From: Micromonospora sp. RHAY321
Lineage (GTDB): Bacteria > Actinomycetota > Actinomycetes > Mycobacteriales > Micromonosporaceae
DNA length: 64,000 nucleotides
Reading direction: 5' to 3'
NCBI RefSeq assembly: GCF_023896955.1
Contig: NZ_JAMHIW010000003.1
Location: 579,598 to 643,597 of the forward strand
Within the stretch, counting starts at the first letter, position 1. The number at the start of each line of letters is the position of its first letter. Shown here one piece after another: positions 16,282 to 25,162 of the stretch. Under the pieces are notes generated by a model. It was not told the origin of the DNA. It was given only the letters and a program-made list of their open reading frames with translations, and ran no database searches. Both the position numbers and the translations under genes were made by a program.

Positions 16282-16970
16282 ACCGGCTCCTCACCGTCGC
16301 CGAGATGACCCTGCGGGAGTTGCTGCGGCGTCGGGGCGTACTCCTGCTGTTGCTGTTGATGCCGTTGACCTTCTACCTGATCCGGCGGGACGCCTACCTC
16401 GGGCAGTCGGTCCGCTCGCTGCTGCTCGGTGTGGGCTGGGCGGTGAGCACGGCCGCGCTCTTCGCCACCACCGCGGCCCGTGAGCTGGAGCCCAGGCTGA
16501 GGCTGGCCGGCTACCGCCCGCACCACCTCTATCTGGGCCGGATGCTGGGGCTCTGGACGGTGGGGCTGGTGATCTCCGTACCGTTCTTCCTGCTGCCCCT
16601 GGTCGACGGCGCGGAGCTGCGCTACGCCGGTCTGGCCGCGGCGATGCTCTGTTCCGTCGGTGTGGCGGCGCCGTTCGGCATGTTGATCGGCGCGCTGCTG
16701 CCCCGGGAGCTGGAGGGCACCTTGCTGCTGCTCACCGTGGTGACCGTGCAGATGCTGATCGACCCGGCCGGGTCGGGGGCGAAACTGACGCCGTTCTGGT
16801 CGAGTCGGGAGATCGCCACCTGGGCGGTGGACCACACCGACGAGGGCTACCTGTCCCGGGGGGCGCTGCACGGGCTCGCCGTCACCACCCTGCTGGTCCT
16901 CGGCGTGGCCGCCGTCGCCAGCGTCCGGCTGCGCCGCCGTCGGCACCTGCGGCACCTGCCCGTCGGCTGA
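16278..16970 (+). CDS. ABC-2 type transporter permease
   Basis: A 230-residue membrane protein with six hydrophobic segments and no other domains, the permease partner of the ATPase just upstream (GTGA overlap). The hydrophobic run begins after an amphipathic RELLRRRGVLLLLLLMPL start, typical of ABC-2 exporters. Substrate unknown; PadR control suggests export of a toxic compound or envelope maintenance. Confidence 0.9.
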   Translation: MNRLLTVAEMTLRELLRRRGVLLLLLLMPLTFYLIRRDAYLGQSVRSLLLGVGWAVSTAALFATTAARELEPRLRLAGYRPHHLYLGRMLGLWTVGLVISVPFFLLPLVDGAELRYAGLAAAMLCSVGVAAPFGMLIGALLPRELEGTLLLLTVVTVQMLIDPAGSGAKLTPFWSSREIATWAVDHTDEGYLSRGALHGLAVTTLLVLGVAAVASVRLRRRRHLRHLPVG

Positions 16971-17035
16971 CCGGCGCGCTGGCGGATTGCGCCAATCCGG
17001 TTGCTCCGACCATCCCGGCAGGTTGAGATGGTCGG

Positions 17036-18226
17036 ATGACCGTGCGCCGGGTGACCGCCGATGAACGCCTGACCACCAGCTTTCCGCTGGCCGCGTACGC
17101 CTTCGAGTCGTCACCGCTCGGTGCCGCCCGGGTCGACGCGTTCCGTGACTACCTTCCCTACCAGGCGGACAACCGGACGCTCATCGTCGAGGAGGGCGGC
17201 AGCACCCTGGCCGCCGCCTCGGCCATCCCGATGCGGCAGAACCTGCGCGGCACGGTGCTGCCGATGGCCGGTGTCGCCGGGGTGGCCACCCATCCGCTGG
17301 CCCGCAGGCAGGGGCACGTCCGGACGCTACTGCACCAGCTCCTCGACGAGATGCGCGACGAGGGGCACGCGCTCAGCGCGCTCTACCCGTTCCGGCCCAG
17401 CTTCTACGCCCGGTTCGGCTATGCCGGGCTACCCAAGCCGCGCACGGTCACCTTCGCCACCGCCGACCTGGGCTCGCTGCTGCGCCTCGAACTGCCCGGC
17501 GAGGTGCGCTGGGAGCGGATCGGGGCCGCCTATCCGGCGTGGCGGGGGTTCACCGAGCGCTGCCTGCGGGAACGGCACGGCTTCTCGGTCTTCCCGGAGT
17601 ACCGCGCCGTCGGGCTGCGCGACCGGGACGAGCACTGGCTGCTCACCGCCCGCGTGGGCGACGCTGTCACCGGCGCGGTCACGTACCGGATCGACGACCA
17701 CGGCGGCACGCTCATCGGCAACGAGCTGCTGTACGCCGATCCGCTCGCCCGGGCGCTGCTGCTGCAGTTCTTCTCCCGGCACGTCGACCAGGTCGACCGG
17801 ATCACCGTCCAGGTCCCGCCCGACGAGCTGCCGGAGCTGTGGCTGACCGACCTGGCCGTGCACGTCGAGGCGCGGGCCGCCCGGCCTGGATCGTCCGCCC
17901 CGATGGCCCGCCTGCTGTCCGTGGCCGCGCTGCACGGGCTGCCCGCCGGGCCGGGCCGGGTCCGCATCGAGCTGACCGGTGACCGCTGGCTGGCCGGCAG
18001 CCACCTGCTGGACGGCACGAGCGGGTCGCTGGAGGTGACCTCGGACGCCGACGGCCGGACGCCGACGGCCACACTGACCGCCGCCGGGCTCTCCGCCCTG
18101 GCGTACGGGGTGCTGGACCCGGCCGAGCTGCCGCTGCGCGGGCTGGGTGAGGTGCCGGCGGACGCGGCCACCGAGCTGCGCGGCATCTTCCCCCGCCGGG
18201 TCCCGTACGTCTTCGCCGACTTCTGA
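17036..18226 (+). CDS. Eis-like GNAT N-acetyltransferase
   Basis: A 396-residue protein with the three-part architecture of Eis: an N-terminal GNAT domain with the acetyl-CoA motif VAGVATHPLARRQGHVRTLL, a second degenerate GNAT fold in the middle and a C-terminal SCP2/sterol-carrier-like region, ending with a phenylalanine whose free carboxylate is catalytic in Eis (…VFADF). Eis proteins acetylate lysines and amines including aminoglycosides at several positions; which substrates this one uses cannot be told from sequence. It is monocistronic. Confidence 0.88.
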   Translation: MTVRRVTADERLTTSFPLAAYAFESSPLGAARVDAFRDYLPYQADNRTLIVEEGGSTLAAASAIPMRQNLRGTVLPMAGVAGVATHPLARRQGHVRTLLHQLLDEMRDEGHALSALYPFRPSFYARFGYAGLPKPRTVTFATADLGSLLRLELPGEVRWERIGAAYPAWRGFTERCLRERHGFSVFPEYRAVGLRDRDEHWLLTARVGDAVTGAVTYRIDDHGGTLIGNELLYADPLARALLLQFFSRHVDQVDRITVQVPPDELPELWLTDLAVHVEARAARPGSSAPMARLLSVAALHGLPAGPGRVRIELTGDRWLAGSHLLDGTSGSLEVTSDADGRTPTATLTAAGLSALAYGVLDPAELPLRGLGEVPADAATELRGIFPRRVPYVFADF

Positions 18227-18303
18227 GCCTGTCGCCGGGCAGCCGAGTTTTAGCAGCTGGTTAAGCCGGCATGGCGAATTCGCCCGGACGCCGTCCCGGC
18301 TCC

Positions 18304-18315
18304 TAGCATCACGGG
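18304..18315 (+). promoter_or_regulatory. Candidate -10 box of a leaderless transcript
   Basis: TAGCAT at 18304-18309 fits TANNNT and is six bases from the GTG at 18316, without any Shine-Dalgarno. This supports the GTG rather than the ATG at 18322 as the start. Confidence 0.45.
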
Positions 18316-19530
18316 GTGCGCATGACGTCGCTTGCCGCCCTCCTCGTCCTCGGTGTCGCCACCGCGACCCTGCCCGCCTGCGCGCCCAGCGACCCGGCCC
18401 CGGCCTCGCAGCCCGGCTCCTCGGGCGACCCGGCGGCGCTGTCGACCGCTGACCAGGGCGTCGCGCCGGCGGGCCGGGACGGTCTCGGCGGCCCCGGGGC
18501 CAGCGCGAGCCCGAAGCCGGCCACCCCCGCCGGCAAGGCGCTCGCGGCCGGCAACCCGAACGGCAACGCCACCGTGCCGGCCGAGGGACGGGCCGTCGAC
18601 ACGTCGAAGCCGACCCGGACCATCGGCACCGGCACCCCGGCGAGCTGCACCTCCGCGGCGGTCGTGAAGGCCGTCGCCGCCGGCGGGATCATCACCTTCA
18701 ACTGCGGGCCGGCCCCGGTGACGATCAAGATGGCCGCCACCGCGAAGGTCCGCAACGCCAACGGGGCGAAGGTCGTGCTGGACGGCGGCGGCACAGTCAC
18801 GCTCAGCGGCCAGGGGCAGCGCCGCATCCTCTACATGAACACCTGCGACGAGGCCCAGGGCTGGACCACCTCGCACTGCCAGAACCAGGACCATCCGCAG
18901 CTCACCGTGCAGAACCTGACCTTCGCCGAGGGCAACTCCACCGGGGACAGGGCCGAGGGCGGCGGCGGTGGGGCGATCTTCGTACGCGGCGGGCGACTCA
19001 AGGTGGTCAACTCCCGCTTCGTCCGCAACCGCTGCGACCGCACCGGCCCCGACCTGGGCGGCGCGGCCATCCGGGTGCTCAGCCAGTACGAGAACAAGCC
19101 GGTGTACGTGGTGGGCAGCACCTTCGGCGGCACCGCCGGCCAGGGCGGTTCCTGCTCCAACGGGGGCGCGCTGAGCAGCATCGGCGTCTCGTGGGTGGTG
19201 CTGAACAGTGTGCTCAGCCACAACGAGGCGATCGGCAGCGGCGCCAACCCGGCGAAGTCCGGCACGCCCGGCGGTGGCAGCGGCGGCGCGATCTATTGCG
19301 ACGGCAACGAGTTCACCGTGCGGATCGCCGGCACCATCATCGAGAACAACAAGGCCAACGAGGGCGGCGGCGCGGTCTTCTTCGTCAGCAACAACCGCAC
19401 CGGCACCATGACGATCGAGAAGTCCACCCTGCGCCGCAACCCGAGCGGCAAGTTCGAGACCCGGGGCTTCCCCGGCATCTTCTTCCTCGGCGCCCGCAAC
19501 CCGACCGTCACCGGCTCCAAGCTTAGCTGA
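18316..19530 (+). CDS. Secreted right-handed beta-helix lipoprotein
   Basis: A 404-residue exported protein. The first 22 residues form a lipoprotein signal with lipobox L-P-A-C; residues about 25-100 are a Pro/Ala/Ser-rich spacer; the rest is a parallel beta-helix with repeated G-G-A-I-x-x and N-x-x-x-x-N turns (GGGGAIFVRGGRL, GSGGAIYCDG, EGGGAVFFVSNN). Proteins of this type bind or cleave polysaccharides at the cell surface, but no catalytic residues of a known family are evident. Two Cys pairs (near TCDEAQGWTTSHC) may form disulphides. Confidence 0.82.
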   Translation: MRMTSLAALLVLGVATATLPACAPSDPAPASQPGSSGDPAALSTADQGVAPAGRDGLGGPGASASPKPATPAGKALAAGNPNGNATVPAEGRAVDTSKPTRTIGTGTPASCTSAAVVKAVAAGGIITFNCGPAPVTIKMAATAKVRNANGAKVVLDGGGTVTLSGQGQRRILYMNTCDEAQGWTTSHCQNQDHPQLTVQNLTFAEGNSTGDRAEGGGGGAIFVRGGRLKVVNSRFVRNRCDRTGPDLGGAAIRVLSQYENKPVYVVGSTFGGTAGQGGSCSNGGALSSIGVSWVVLNSVLSHNEAIGSGANPAKSGTPGGGSGGAIYCDGNEFTVRIAGTIIENNKANEGGGAVFFVSNNRTGTMTIEKSTLRRNPSGKFETRGFPGIFFLGARNPTVTGSKLS

Positions 19531-19542
19531 CCCCGGCGTACC

Positions 19543-20625
19543 TCAGTAGGGGTTGCCCTGGCCCGCCACGCGGGCGCGGAGCAGGCCGGCCGGGCGGCCG
19601 GGCAGGTCCGACGCACCGGACATCGGCGGGCTGCCGGTGTGGCCACCGTCGGCCATCCCGGCGAAGAGTTCCTTCAGCGCGGTGAGCGCCGTGATCTTGG
19701 GCTGCCAGCCCAGCTCGGCCTCCGCGCGCTCGCTGGACATCAGCGGCGCGTTGAGGGCCAACGCCACCCACCCCGGGTCGACCGGCTGCAACCGCGTCCG
19801 CCACGTCAGCGCCGCCGCCGCCCGTAGCACCGGCGAGGCGACCGGCACCGTCCACCCGTGGAAGTGCCGGGCCACCAGCTCCGGGGTCAGCACCGGGTCC
19901 GCGGCGACGTTGAAGGCGCCGCGCACGTCACCCAGAACCGCCCGGGCGTACGCGTCGGCCACGTCGTCGGCGTGCACCGCCTGCATCCGCAGCCGGCGGT
20001 TGTTGGGCACCAGCGGGATCCGGCCGTAGCGCAGCAGCCGCACCGGTGCCAGCGGGCCGAGGAAGTAGCGGGTGATCTCCACGCCGGCATCCCGCTGGAA
20101 GGTCAACCCGGGTCGCAGCCGCACCACCCGGAGCGTCGGGTGACTCTGCTCGATCCGGTCCAGCAGCGCCTCCACCTCCGCCTTGTGCTCGCTGTACGAC
20201 GAGCCGGCAACCCCGGTGGCCGGCCAGCGCTCGCTGACCGGGTGGTCCTTCGGGCCGGGCGCGTACGCGCCGACCGAGGAGGCGTACACCAGCGCCGGCA
20301 CGCCGGCCCGGACCAGCGCGTCGAACACCGCCCGGCTGCCGTCGACGTTGGTCCGCCGCAGCACCCTCTGGTCGTGACTGGGCTGGATCTGCCAGGCCAG
20401 GTGCACCACCGCGTCCGCGCCCGCGAACACCTCGACGAGCTTCCCCGTCGCACCCGGCGCGCCGATGTCGCAGGAGTGCCACTTCACCCGGTCGTACGGC
20501 TCGCCCGCCTCCGGCCCGGGCAGCCGCCGAGCCACCCCGACCAGATCCACGCCCCGCTCCCGGCCCAGCCGGCGCAGCAGAGCGGTACCGACGTTGCCGC
20601 TCGCCCCCACCACCACGATCCGCAT
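19543..20625 (-). CDS. NAD-dependent epimerase/dehydratase (extended SDR)
   Basis: A 360-residue extended short-chain dehydrogenase. The nucleotide motif MRIVVVGASGNVGTALL is at the N-terminus, DAVVHLAW follows strand 4, and the catalytic set S-S-V-G-A-Y / Y-S-E-H-K (SSYSEHKAEVE) is intact. The last 50 residues are Gly/Pro-rich. Such enzymes act on nucleotide sugars or other carbonyl substrates; the specific one is not evident. The ATG at 20625 is used because the nucleotide motif starts there. Confidence 0.9.
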   Translation of the reverse strand: MRIVVVGASGNVGTALLRRLGRERGVDLVGVARRLPGPEAGEPYDRVKWHSCDIGAPGATGKLVEVFAGADAVVHLAWQIQPSHDQRVLRRTNVDGSRAVFDALVRAGVPALVYASSVGAYAPGPKDHPVSERWPATGVAGSSYSEHKAEVEALLDRIEQSHPTLRVVRLRPGLTFQRDAGVEITRYFLGPLAPVRLLRYGRIPLVPNNRRLRMQAVHADDVADAYARAVLGDVRGAFNVAADPVLTPELVARHFHGWTVPVASPVLRAAAALTWRTRLQPVDPGWVALALNAPLMSSERAEAELGWQPKITALTALKELFAGMADGGHTGSPPMSGASDLPGRPAGLLRARVAGQGNPY

Positions 20626-20704
20626 GTCCGACCCCGTACCCGTCCAGCGGCCCGCCAACCGCCCGACCTGGTCCGGCGCGGCTTGGCGCGGCGCGGCTTG
20701 ATCC

Positions 20705-20769
20705 ACTCGACATCCTGGAAGTCGGGCGGTCCCGGTGGGCTGGACAGCCCGACTTCCGGGATACCGAGT
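20705..20769 (-). terminator. Hairpin terminator with long arms
   Basis: Arms 20717-20727 (GGAAGTCGGGC) and 20747-20757 (GCCCGACTTCC) pair perfectly, and pairing extends outward with few mismatches to 20705 and 20769. It lies directly after the stop of the 20773-21075 gene on the minus strand and before the epimerase gene. Confidence 0.65.
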
Positions 20770-20772
20770 TGA

Positions 20773-21075
20773 TCAGGGGCGGGGGGAGTCCCGGACCCAG
20801 CCGTGCTTCTCCTTGCCGCGTCGGCCGGTCGTCGCCGCCAGACAGCGCGGGCAGATCCAGCCGACCGGGTCGGCCTCGGTCAGGACGTCGGTGCCCGAGT
20901 AGTCGAAGCGCACGTGCGGGAAGCGACGCAACCGGGTCCGGCTGAGCGCCAGCCCACAGACGGTCTGGTTCTGGCCGGGCAGCCAGGCGTGCACCTCACC
21001 ACCGGGCTCGCGTACGCCGTCCGGCCCGATCTCCTCGCCCGACGCCGCCACCGCCGGAGTCCCGCTGATCCTCAT
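20773..21075 (-). CDS. Conserved hypothetical protein with C-x2-C motif
   Basis: A 100-residue basic soluble protein; QTVCGLALSRTRLRRFP and WICPRCLAATTGR contain three cysteines that could bind a metal. I know similar uncharacterised actinobacterial proteins but no function. The start used is the ATG at 21075 (MRISGTPAVA). It is followed by a strong hairpin, so it is probably a single-gene transcript. Confidence 0.72.
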   Translation of the reverse strand: MRISGTPAVAASGEEIGPDGVREPGGEVHAWLPGQNQTVCGLALSRTRLRRFPHVRFDYSGTDVLTEADPVGWICPRCLAATTGRRGKEKHGWVRDSPRP

Positions 21076-21253
21076 GCCTGTCCCGATTCCCCTCCGAACC
21101 GCACCCATGCATCCGGTTGATCCGGCTCGACCGGACCAGCCGGGCACCCGGGCGCCGTGTTGATCGACGGATGGCCTGCGCGGGCCACAGGCATCGACGG
21201 GTGGCCGGAAGCCGAGAGTCGCTGGCCGGCAGTGTCGGGTAACCTGAGCGCGC

Positions 21254-21325
21254 GGGCCGCTAGCTCAATGGCAGAGCTGTGGACTTTTAATCCATAGGTT
21301 CAGGGTTCGAGTCCCTGGCGGCCCA
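21254..21325 (+). tRNA. tRNA-Lys(TTT)
   Basis: The 72-base cloverleaf has a 7-bp acceptor stem (GGGCCGC with GCGGCCC), D-stem GCTC/GAGC, an anticodon stem GTGGA/TCCAT with loop CTTTTAA and anticodon TTT at 21286-21288, and T-arm CAGGG/TTCGAGT/CCCTG. CCA is not encoded. A -10-like TAACCT is at 21240-21245. The 3' half from 21289 on is the attachment site of the integrative element that follows. Confidence 0.97.
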
Positions 21326-21330
21326 CTCTT
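21289..21330. repeat. attL: 42-bp direct repeat (tRNA-Lys 3' half)
   Basis: The sequence from the base after the anticodon to the CTCTT following the tRNA is identical to 30998-31039. It restores the tRNA gene on the left, so this is the functional copy. Similarity of lower degree continues for about 100 bases beyond both copies. Confidence 0.92.
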
Positions 21331-21380
21331 CCGCAGGTCAGCGGCCCCGACCGGGGTCGTTTTAGACGCGATCAAGGCCG

Positions 21381-21401
21381 GTACAGCAGCGAAGTACAGC
21401 A
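21381..21401. repeat. Candidate integrase arm-type site, left end
   Basis: GTACAGCA occurs twice in 21 bases here (21381-21388 and 21394-21401). The same 21-base sequence is at 30894-30914 near the right end and a partial copy is at 31090-31105. Repetition at both element ends is what arm-type binding sites look like; function is inference. Confidence 0.5.
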
Positions 21402-21410
21402 GTAGGCCGT

Positions 21411-22420
21411 TCATCGGTCGAGCGCCTTACCAAGTCGCTTGAGCGCTTCGCGGGTGGCCGCCGAGGACACCACCGTGTAGATCTCCATCGTGATGGCGAA
21501 CTGCGCGTGTCGAAGGATCTGCATGGCCACCCGAGGGCGCACGTCCAGGTCGGCCAGGAGTGAGGCGCAGGTCCGCCGGGCGTCCCGAACCGTGATCCGC
21601 CGGACTCCGGCCGCGTCGCAGCGTCGGTCCCAGAACCGGTTGAAGTTACGGGGCTCGACCGTCCGGCCGTAACGTGTGGTGAAGATGAGATCCGACGGCT
21701 GCCAGACGGGGCCGGCAGCTTCGATGGTGGCGACCTGGGTGTCGCGGCGGCGGCCGAGCGCCACGGCGCAGATGTCCGGCAGCGGCAGCGTGGCATCGGA
21801 GGCGGCCGTCTTCGTCTCCCGATGCAGGAGCTGGTCGCCCACCCGCTGGAGTTGCCGGTCGATGGTGAGTTCAGCCGCATCGAGGTCGACGTCAGCCCAC
21901 GACAATCCCAGCATTTCGCCCTTCCGAAGGCCGAGCACCAGGACTAGGAATAGGCAGCGTAGAGCGGGTCATCGTCGGCGCGGGCCGACTCCAGGAACCG
22001 TCGAGCCTCGTCACTCGACCAGGCTTTGCGCTTGCGGGACCGGACCGGTGGCAGCTTCACGAGCGAGGCGACGTTGCGGGAGATCAGGCCCTCGGTAATG
22101 GCCTGGGACAGGATCGTCCGCAGCACCGTCCGCAGGTGGGCGATGCTGGTCGCCGACGGGAGATTCTGGCAGCACTGGCCGAGCGCACAGCAGCGCCGCT
22201 GTGCCGGCTTGCGGCGAGTGTCCTTGCCTTGGGCGCAGCACTGGCAGGTCCGGCCTACGGCGTTGATCCAGGTCTGGACGTCGCTGACCCGCAGCTTGTC
22301 GAGCCGCTTCTTACCCAGACCCGGAGCCAGGTACAGCCGTACCGCCACCTCGTAGGTGACGTAGCTGCCCGGAGCCAGGTTCGGTCGGCGAGCTGGCGGC
22401 GGTCGCGGGGCTGCGGTTAG
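21411..22420 (-). pseudogene. Tyrosine recombinase (phage-type integrase), frameshifted and 5'-truncated
   Basis: The C-terminal catalytic half (21411 to about 21943) has the RKGE box with the first Arg (GLRKGEMLGLSWADVDL), a R-x-x-R box that reads DARRTCASLL where H-D-L-R-H is usual, and the nucleophile Tyr in MEIYTVVSS. The SAM-like core-binding half (about 21944-22348, ending ADDDPLYAAYS) is in another frame; a single missing T in the Y-A-A-Y region near 21946 would join them. No start codon or arm-binding domain exists upstream: the frame runs into a GC-rich tandem repeat near 22427-22460. The gene cannot make a functional integrase. Confidence 0.9.
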
Positions 22421-22701
22421 GGCGCCTCCGGCGGGGACGCTCCGGCGGGGACGCTCCGGCTCCAGGATGGCCGAAGATCGTCGGCAGCCGCCGGGTCCGT
22501 GGGTGGTTGTGGTAGGCCATCCCGCCCGCCATCGACCCGGGCAAGCCGAGCAGACCGCCGCCCAACCCGCCAGCGCCCGTACGAGCCGTCAAGGTCCGCT
22601 TGACATGGCGGGCCGGCGGCGGTCCGCTCCCCAGAAGGGCGGGTCGACGGCAGACGGGATGGCGTACGGCTCTGGAGAGAAATGCATCTTCCTGGTGAAG
22701 C
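22421..22701. other. Element DNA without a supportable gene
   Basis: The segment between the integrase relic and the HNH gene has a tandem 14-15-base repeat (CTCCGGCGGGGACG twice, near 22428-22460) and a short glycine-rich open frame on the minus strand that resembles nothing I know. It is probably debris from a deletion that removed the integrase 5' end. Confidence 0.5.
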
Positions 22702-23574
22702 TTACAGCGACTGGAGTATCACATCCAGGTAGCCCCGATCGTCGCTGCGCTGTTGCTTCATTACTGATCGAGCGACAGCTGCGTATGGCGATCTTGCAGC
22801 GCCATACGCTGCGAGACGGTCGACCGCATCGCGATATGCCGACCGAGCCCCCGCAATTTCATCCGGAGGCAGTCCCGCCTGTCCCTTTCGCAGGTAGCGC
22901 CTGTACGCTACGTCGACCCGCCTAACTGCTTCAGTGACCTGGTTAGCAATGAGGGATCGTTGAATCATAAGCCGGCTATGCGTCAGATGATATATCTCTA
23001 TCGAGTAAGTTGCGCGCTGGAAACTATCCGGGTTGTCATCCTCAACGTCACTCGGCGTCGGACTTCCATCGCTAAGGAAGGCGATCAGGGGAGGATCCAG
23101 AACGCGCGTCGGATCGAGCAGTACGGGATCCTCGTCCTCCCAATAGTCGTCCCTAAAGGCGCGCCGACTTCCTGCCATCAGCGGGAAGTGGGCCGCTTTG
23201 CCGCCGTCCGTTCCACCTCGCCGATCCACCCTTCTCTCATTGCAGTAGCGACAGGCTAAGCGGAAATTCCTGGGGTCTAGTGCGAGCCACCAGTAACCGG
23301 GATGCTGTGCGTCCTCCAGAACCTTGCCCTTTGGCCTGTAGTGGTCAACCATAAAATCATCTCGCGCAATGGGAGTCTCGCAATACCAGCACTTGTCGTG
23401 TGAGAGTTCCGCAAGTTTTTCCGCCAGCGCCCGCCAGATCTTTGCCAACGGACCGTCTAACAGATCTTTGCGGGCCGCCGCATCTCGGCAGGCGGCGAGC
23501 AGCTGCTCGCCACTAATGCGCTTCTCAGCCCAGCCATCTGGAAATCCCAGGTTATCAAGGCAGATCCAGATCAC
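22702..23574 (-). CDS. HNH endonuclease, PtuB/TIGR02646-like
   Basis: A 290-residue nuclease. Zinc ligands C62 and C65 (CWYCETPI), the D77-H78 pair in FMVDHYRPKG, N103 in DPRNFRLACRYC and the second zinc pair C108/C111 form a complete HNH (beta-beta-alpha metal) site near residues 60-112; the remaining 180 residues are helical. This is the arrangement of PtuB of Septu systems and of the HNH partner in retron/TIGR02646 ATPase pairs. It overlaps the ATPase gene by 20 bases and is the last gene of the hsdM-hsdS-ATPase-HNH operon, so it is the likely nuclease effector. GTG start at 23574. Confidence 0.9.
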   Translation of the reverse strand: MIWICLDNLGFPDGWAEKRISGEQLLAACRDAAARKDLLDGPLAKIWRALAEKLAELSHDKCWYCETPIARDDFMVDHYRPKGKVLEDAQHPGYWWLALDPRNFRLACRYCNERRVDRRGGTDGGKAAHFPLMAGSRRAFRDDYWEDEDPVLLDPTRVLDPPLIAFLSDGSPTPSDVEDDNPDSFQRATYSIEIYHLTHSRLMIQRSLIANQVTEAVRRVDVAYRRYLRKGQAGLPPDEIAGARSAYRDAVDRLAAYGAARSPYAAVARSVMKQQRSDDRGYLDVILQSL

Positions 23575-25162
23575 CGGCTTCCTCCTCCGCTCTGATCTCG
23601 CGCACGACCTGCTCAGTCAGCCGCTTTTGGTCCAAGACTTCCTCTCGAGACAGAACCGGCGAAGCCGCCAACTCCGCATCCTCCTGCGACATCACCTCGC
23701 GCAAGAACCTGGCATACAGCGGATCTGGATGAAGGGCCGAGAAGTCCACCTGTCGAAGCGACTCCTCAAGCTCCGCCAGCTCCAGAAGTTCAGCCTCGCT
23801 AAGCCTTCCACGGTTCAGCCGTAGGCGATCTCGTCGCTCTAGGAGCTTCGTCATTTCGGGCGCAAGGACCGACCTAAAGCCGAACAACTCGCTGAGGAGG
23901 ACGCCACCGACGCCCAGCCGTACGGGGTCCTCGTCTGGTTGGAACGCCGCGATCCGGCCATCCTCGCCAACTGCTAACTGACGTACCTGCTCTTTGCGCA
24001 ACAAGGAGATGGCCACAGGATCGTGAGAGGCCATAAGGAGCTGGCTCTCGCCTCGGTCACCCACAGCTTCCTCGATGAGGTCTAGAAACCGCAGGCTCCA
24101 AGCGGGGTTCAGATGTGTATCGGGCTCATCGAGAAGGAAGAGAGACTCCTCCTCCTTCGTAAAGCGAAGCAAGCCAAGAACCATGAGAAGTTGCTGCTCG
24201 CCTTCGCTAAGTTCAGCAAACGTCACAGTCCCGTCGACGTTTCTCTTTCGGAGTTGCACCCGCACGTCAGATATCAAGTCCGATACAAAGGCGCTCTCCA
24301 GTGTCGTGAACAGCTCCCGGGCTCGTGGAGCGGAGCCGCCGGATGACAACCGCTCTGCAAAACCAGCCAAGGCTTCCTGCGTAGAAAGAAACAGATAGAG
24401 GTGCTCTAAGGTCTTGGTCTGCCGAATGCCGAACGGCGTTCTCTGCTCAAGCAGGAGTGGAGCAAGGGCCGAGTCATACAGCTTGCTCAGAAAATTCCGC
24501 ACAACGCCCGCGGCGCCCCAAAACTCGCTCTTTCGGGCTGGCCCCTGCTTCCGCGACGCCCAGTACGGCTGTTTCATGACGAACAGCACGCTCTCTACCG
24601 CCTCGATGCCAAGCTCACGCTGCAGGAACGGAAAGTCATCGATTGAGCGCTCCGCAAGGAACGAGAGGAGCACAAATTGGCTGTGAATCAGGCGGCCGTA
24701 AATCAACCTTTGACGTGCAGACGCATCCTGCCTGATCATCGCGTCTCTGAACTCAGCGAGAGGAGCATCGAAGATCGACTCTAGGCGGTTACTCGGTCCG
24801 GAGTAGTAGGCAAAGACTGTGTCGGGCAGGAGGGATCTGCTCGGATGGGCAGTCAGGGTGCGTAGCGTTGCCTTCTGCCCGTCAATCCATACAGTCGTAT
24901 GGCTACGTACGGCTGCCGGATCGTGAGTGATTCTTACGGTCCGGCCGCGAATAGAGTATTCGATAGCATAAGGAAAGTCTGTGCGTGATCGGCCCGGGCC
25001 TGCGTCCAAGTCCCTGAAGATCCGAACGATAGCCTCAATCAGGTTGGACTTTCCGACACCGTTCTTGCCGACGAGGACCGCTGTTGAGGAACGACTATCG
25101 AATTTAATTGCAAAGCCGCGCAAGTTCTTGTAGTTCGGAAGTGACAGCTCGAGTATCTTCAT
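23555..25162 (-). CDS. PtuA-like AAA/ABC-type ATPase (SMC/RecF-like)
   Basis: A 535-residue ATPase with Walker A GKNGVGKS at 32-39, a long helical insertion, the ABC signature LSEGEQQ at 318-324, Walker B LFLLDEPDTH at 341-350 and switch H380 in MASHDP. There is no TOPRIM domain, so it is not an OLD nuclease; pairing with an HNH protein is the PtuA/PtuB or retron-ATPase arrangement. It starts with ATGA overlap at the hsdS stop and overlaps the HNH gene by 20 bases. In known Septu systems the ATPase controls the nuclease. GC is markedly lower than the flanking chromosome, consistent with transfer. Confidence 0.92.
   Translation of the reverse strand: MKILELSLPNYKNLRGFAIKFDSRSSTAVLVGKNGVGKSNLIEAIVRIFRDLDAGPGRSRTDFPYAIEYSIRGRTVRITHDPAAVRSHTTVWIDGQKATLRTLTAHPSRSLLPDTVFAYYSGPSNRLESIFDAPLAEFRDAMIRQDASARQRLIYGRLIHSQFVLLSFLAERSIDDFPFLQRELGIEAVESVLFVMKQPYWASRKQGPARKSEFWGAAGVVRNFLSKLYDSALAPLLLEQRTPFGIRQTKTLEHLYLFLSTQEALAGFAERLSSGGSAPRARELFTTLESAFVSDLISDVRVQLRKRNVDGTVTFAELSEGEQQLLMVLGLLRFTKEEESLFLLDEPDTHLNPAWSLRFLDLIEEAVGDRGESQLLMASHDPVAISLLRKEQVRQLAVGEDGRIAAFQPDEDPVRLGVGGVLLSELFGFRSVLAPEMTKLLERRDRLRLNRGRLSEAELLELAELEESLRQVDFSALHPDPLYARFLREVMSQEDAELAASPVLSREEVLDQKRLTEQVVREIRAEEEAGDLDLP

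Noticed and set aside
22311..22592. Gly-rich minus-strand frame near the integrase relic
   Set aside because: It overlaps the integrase fragment in another frame, has low complexity and no start signals.
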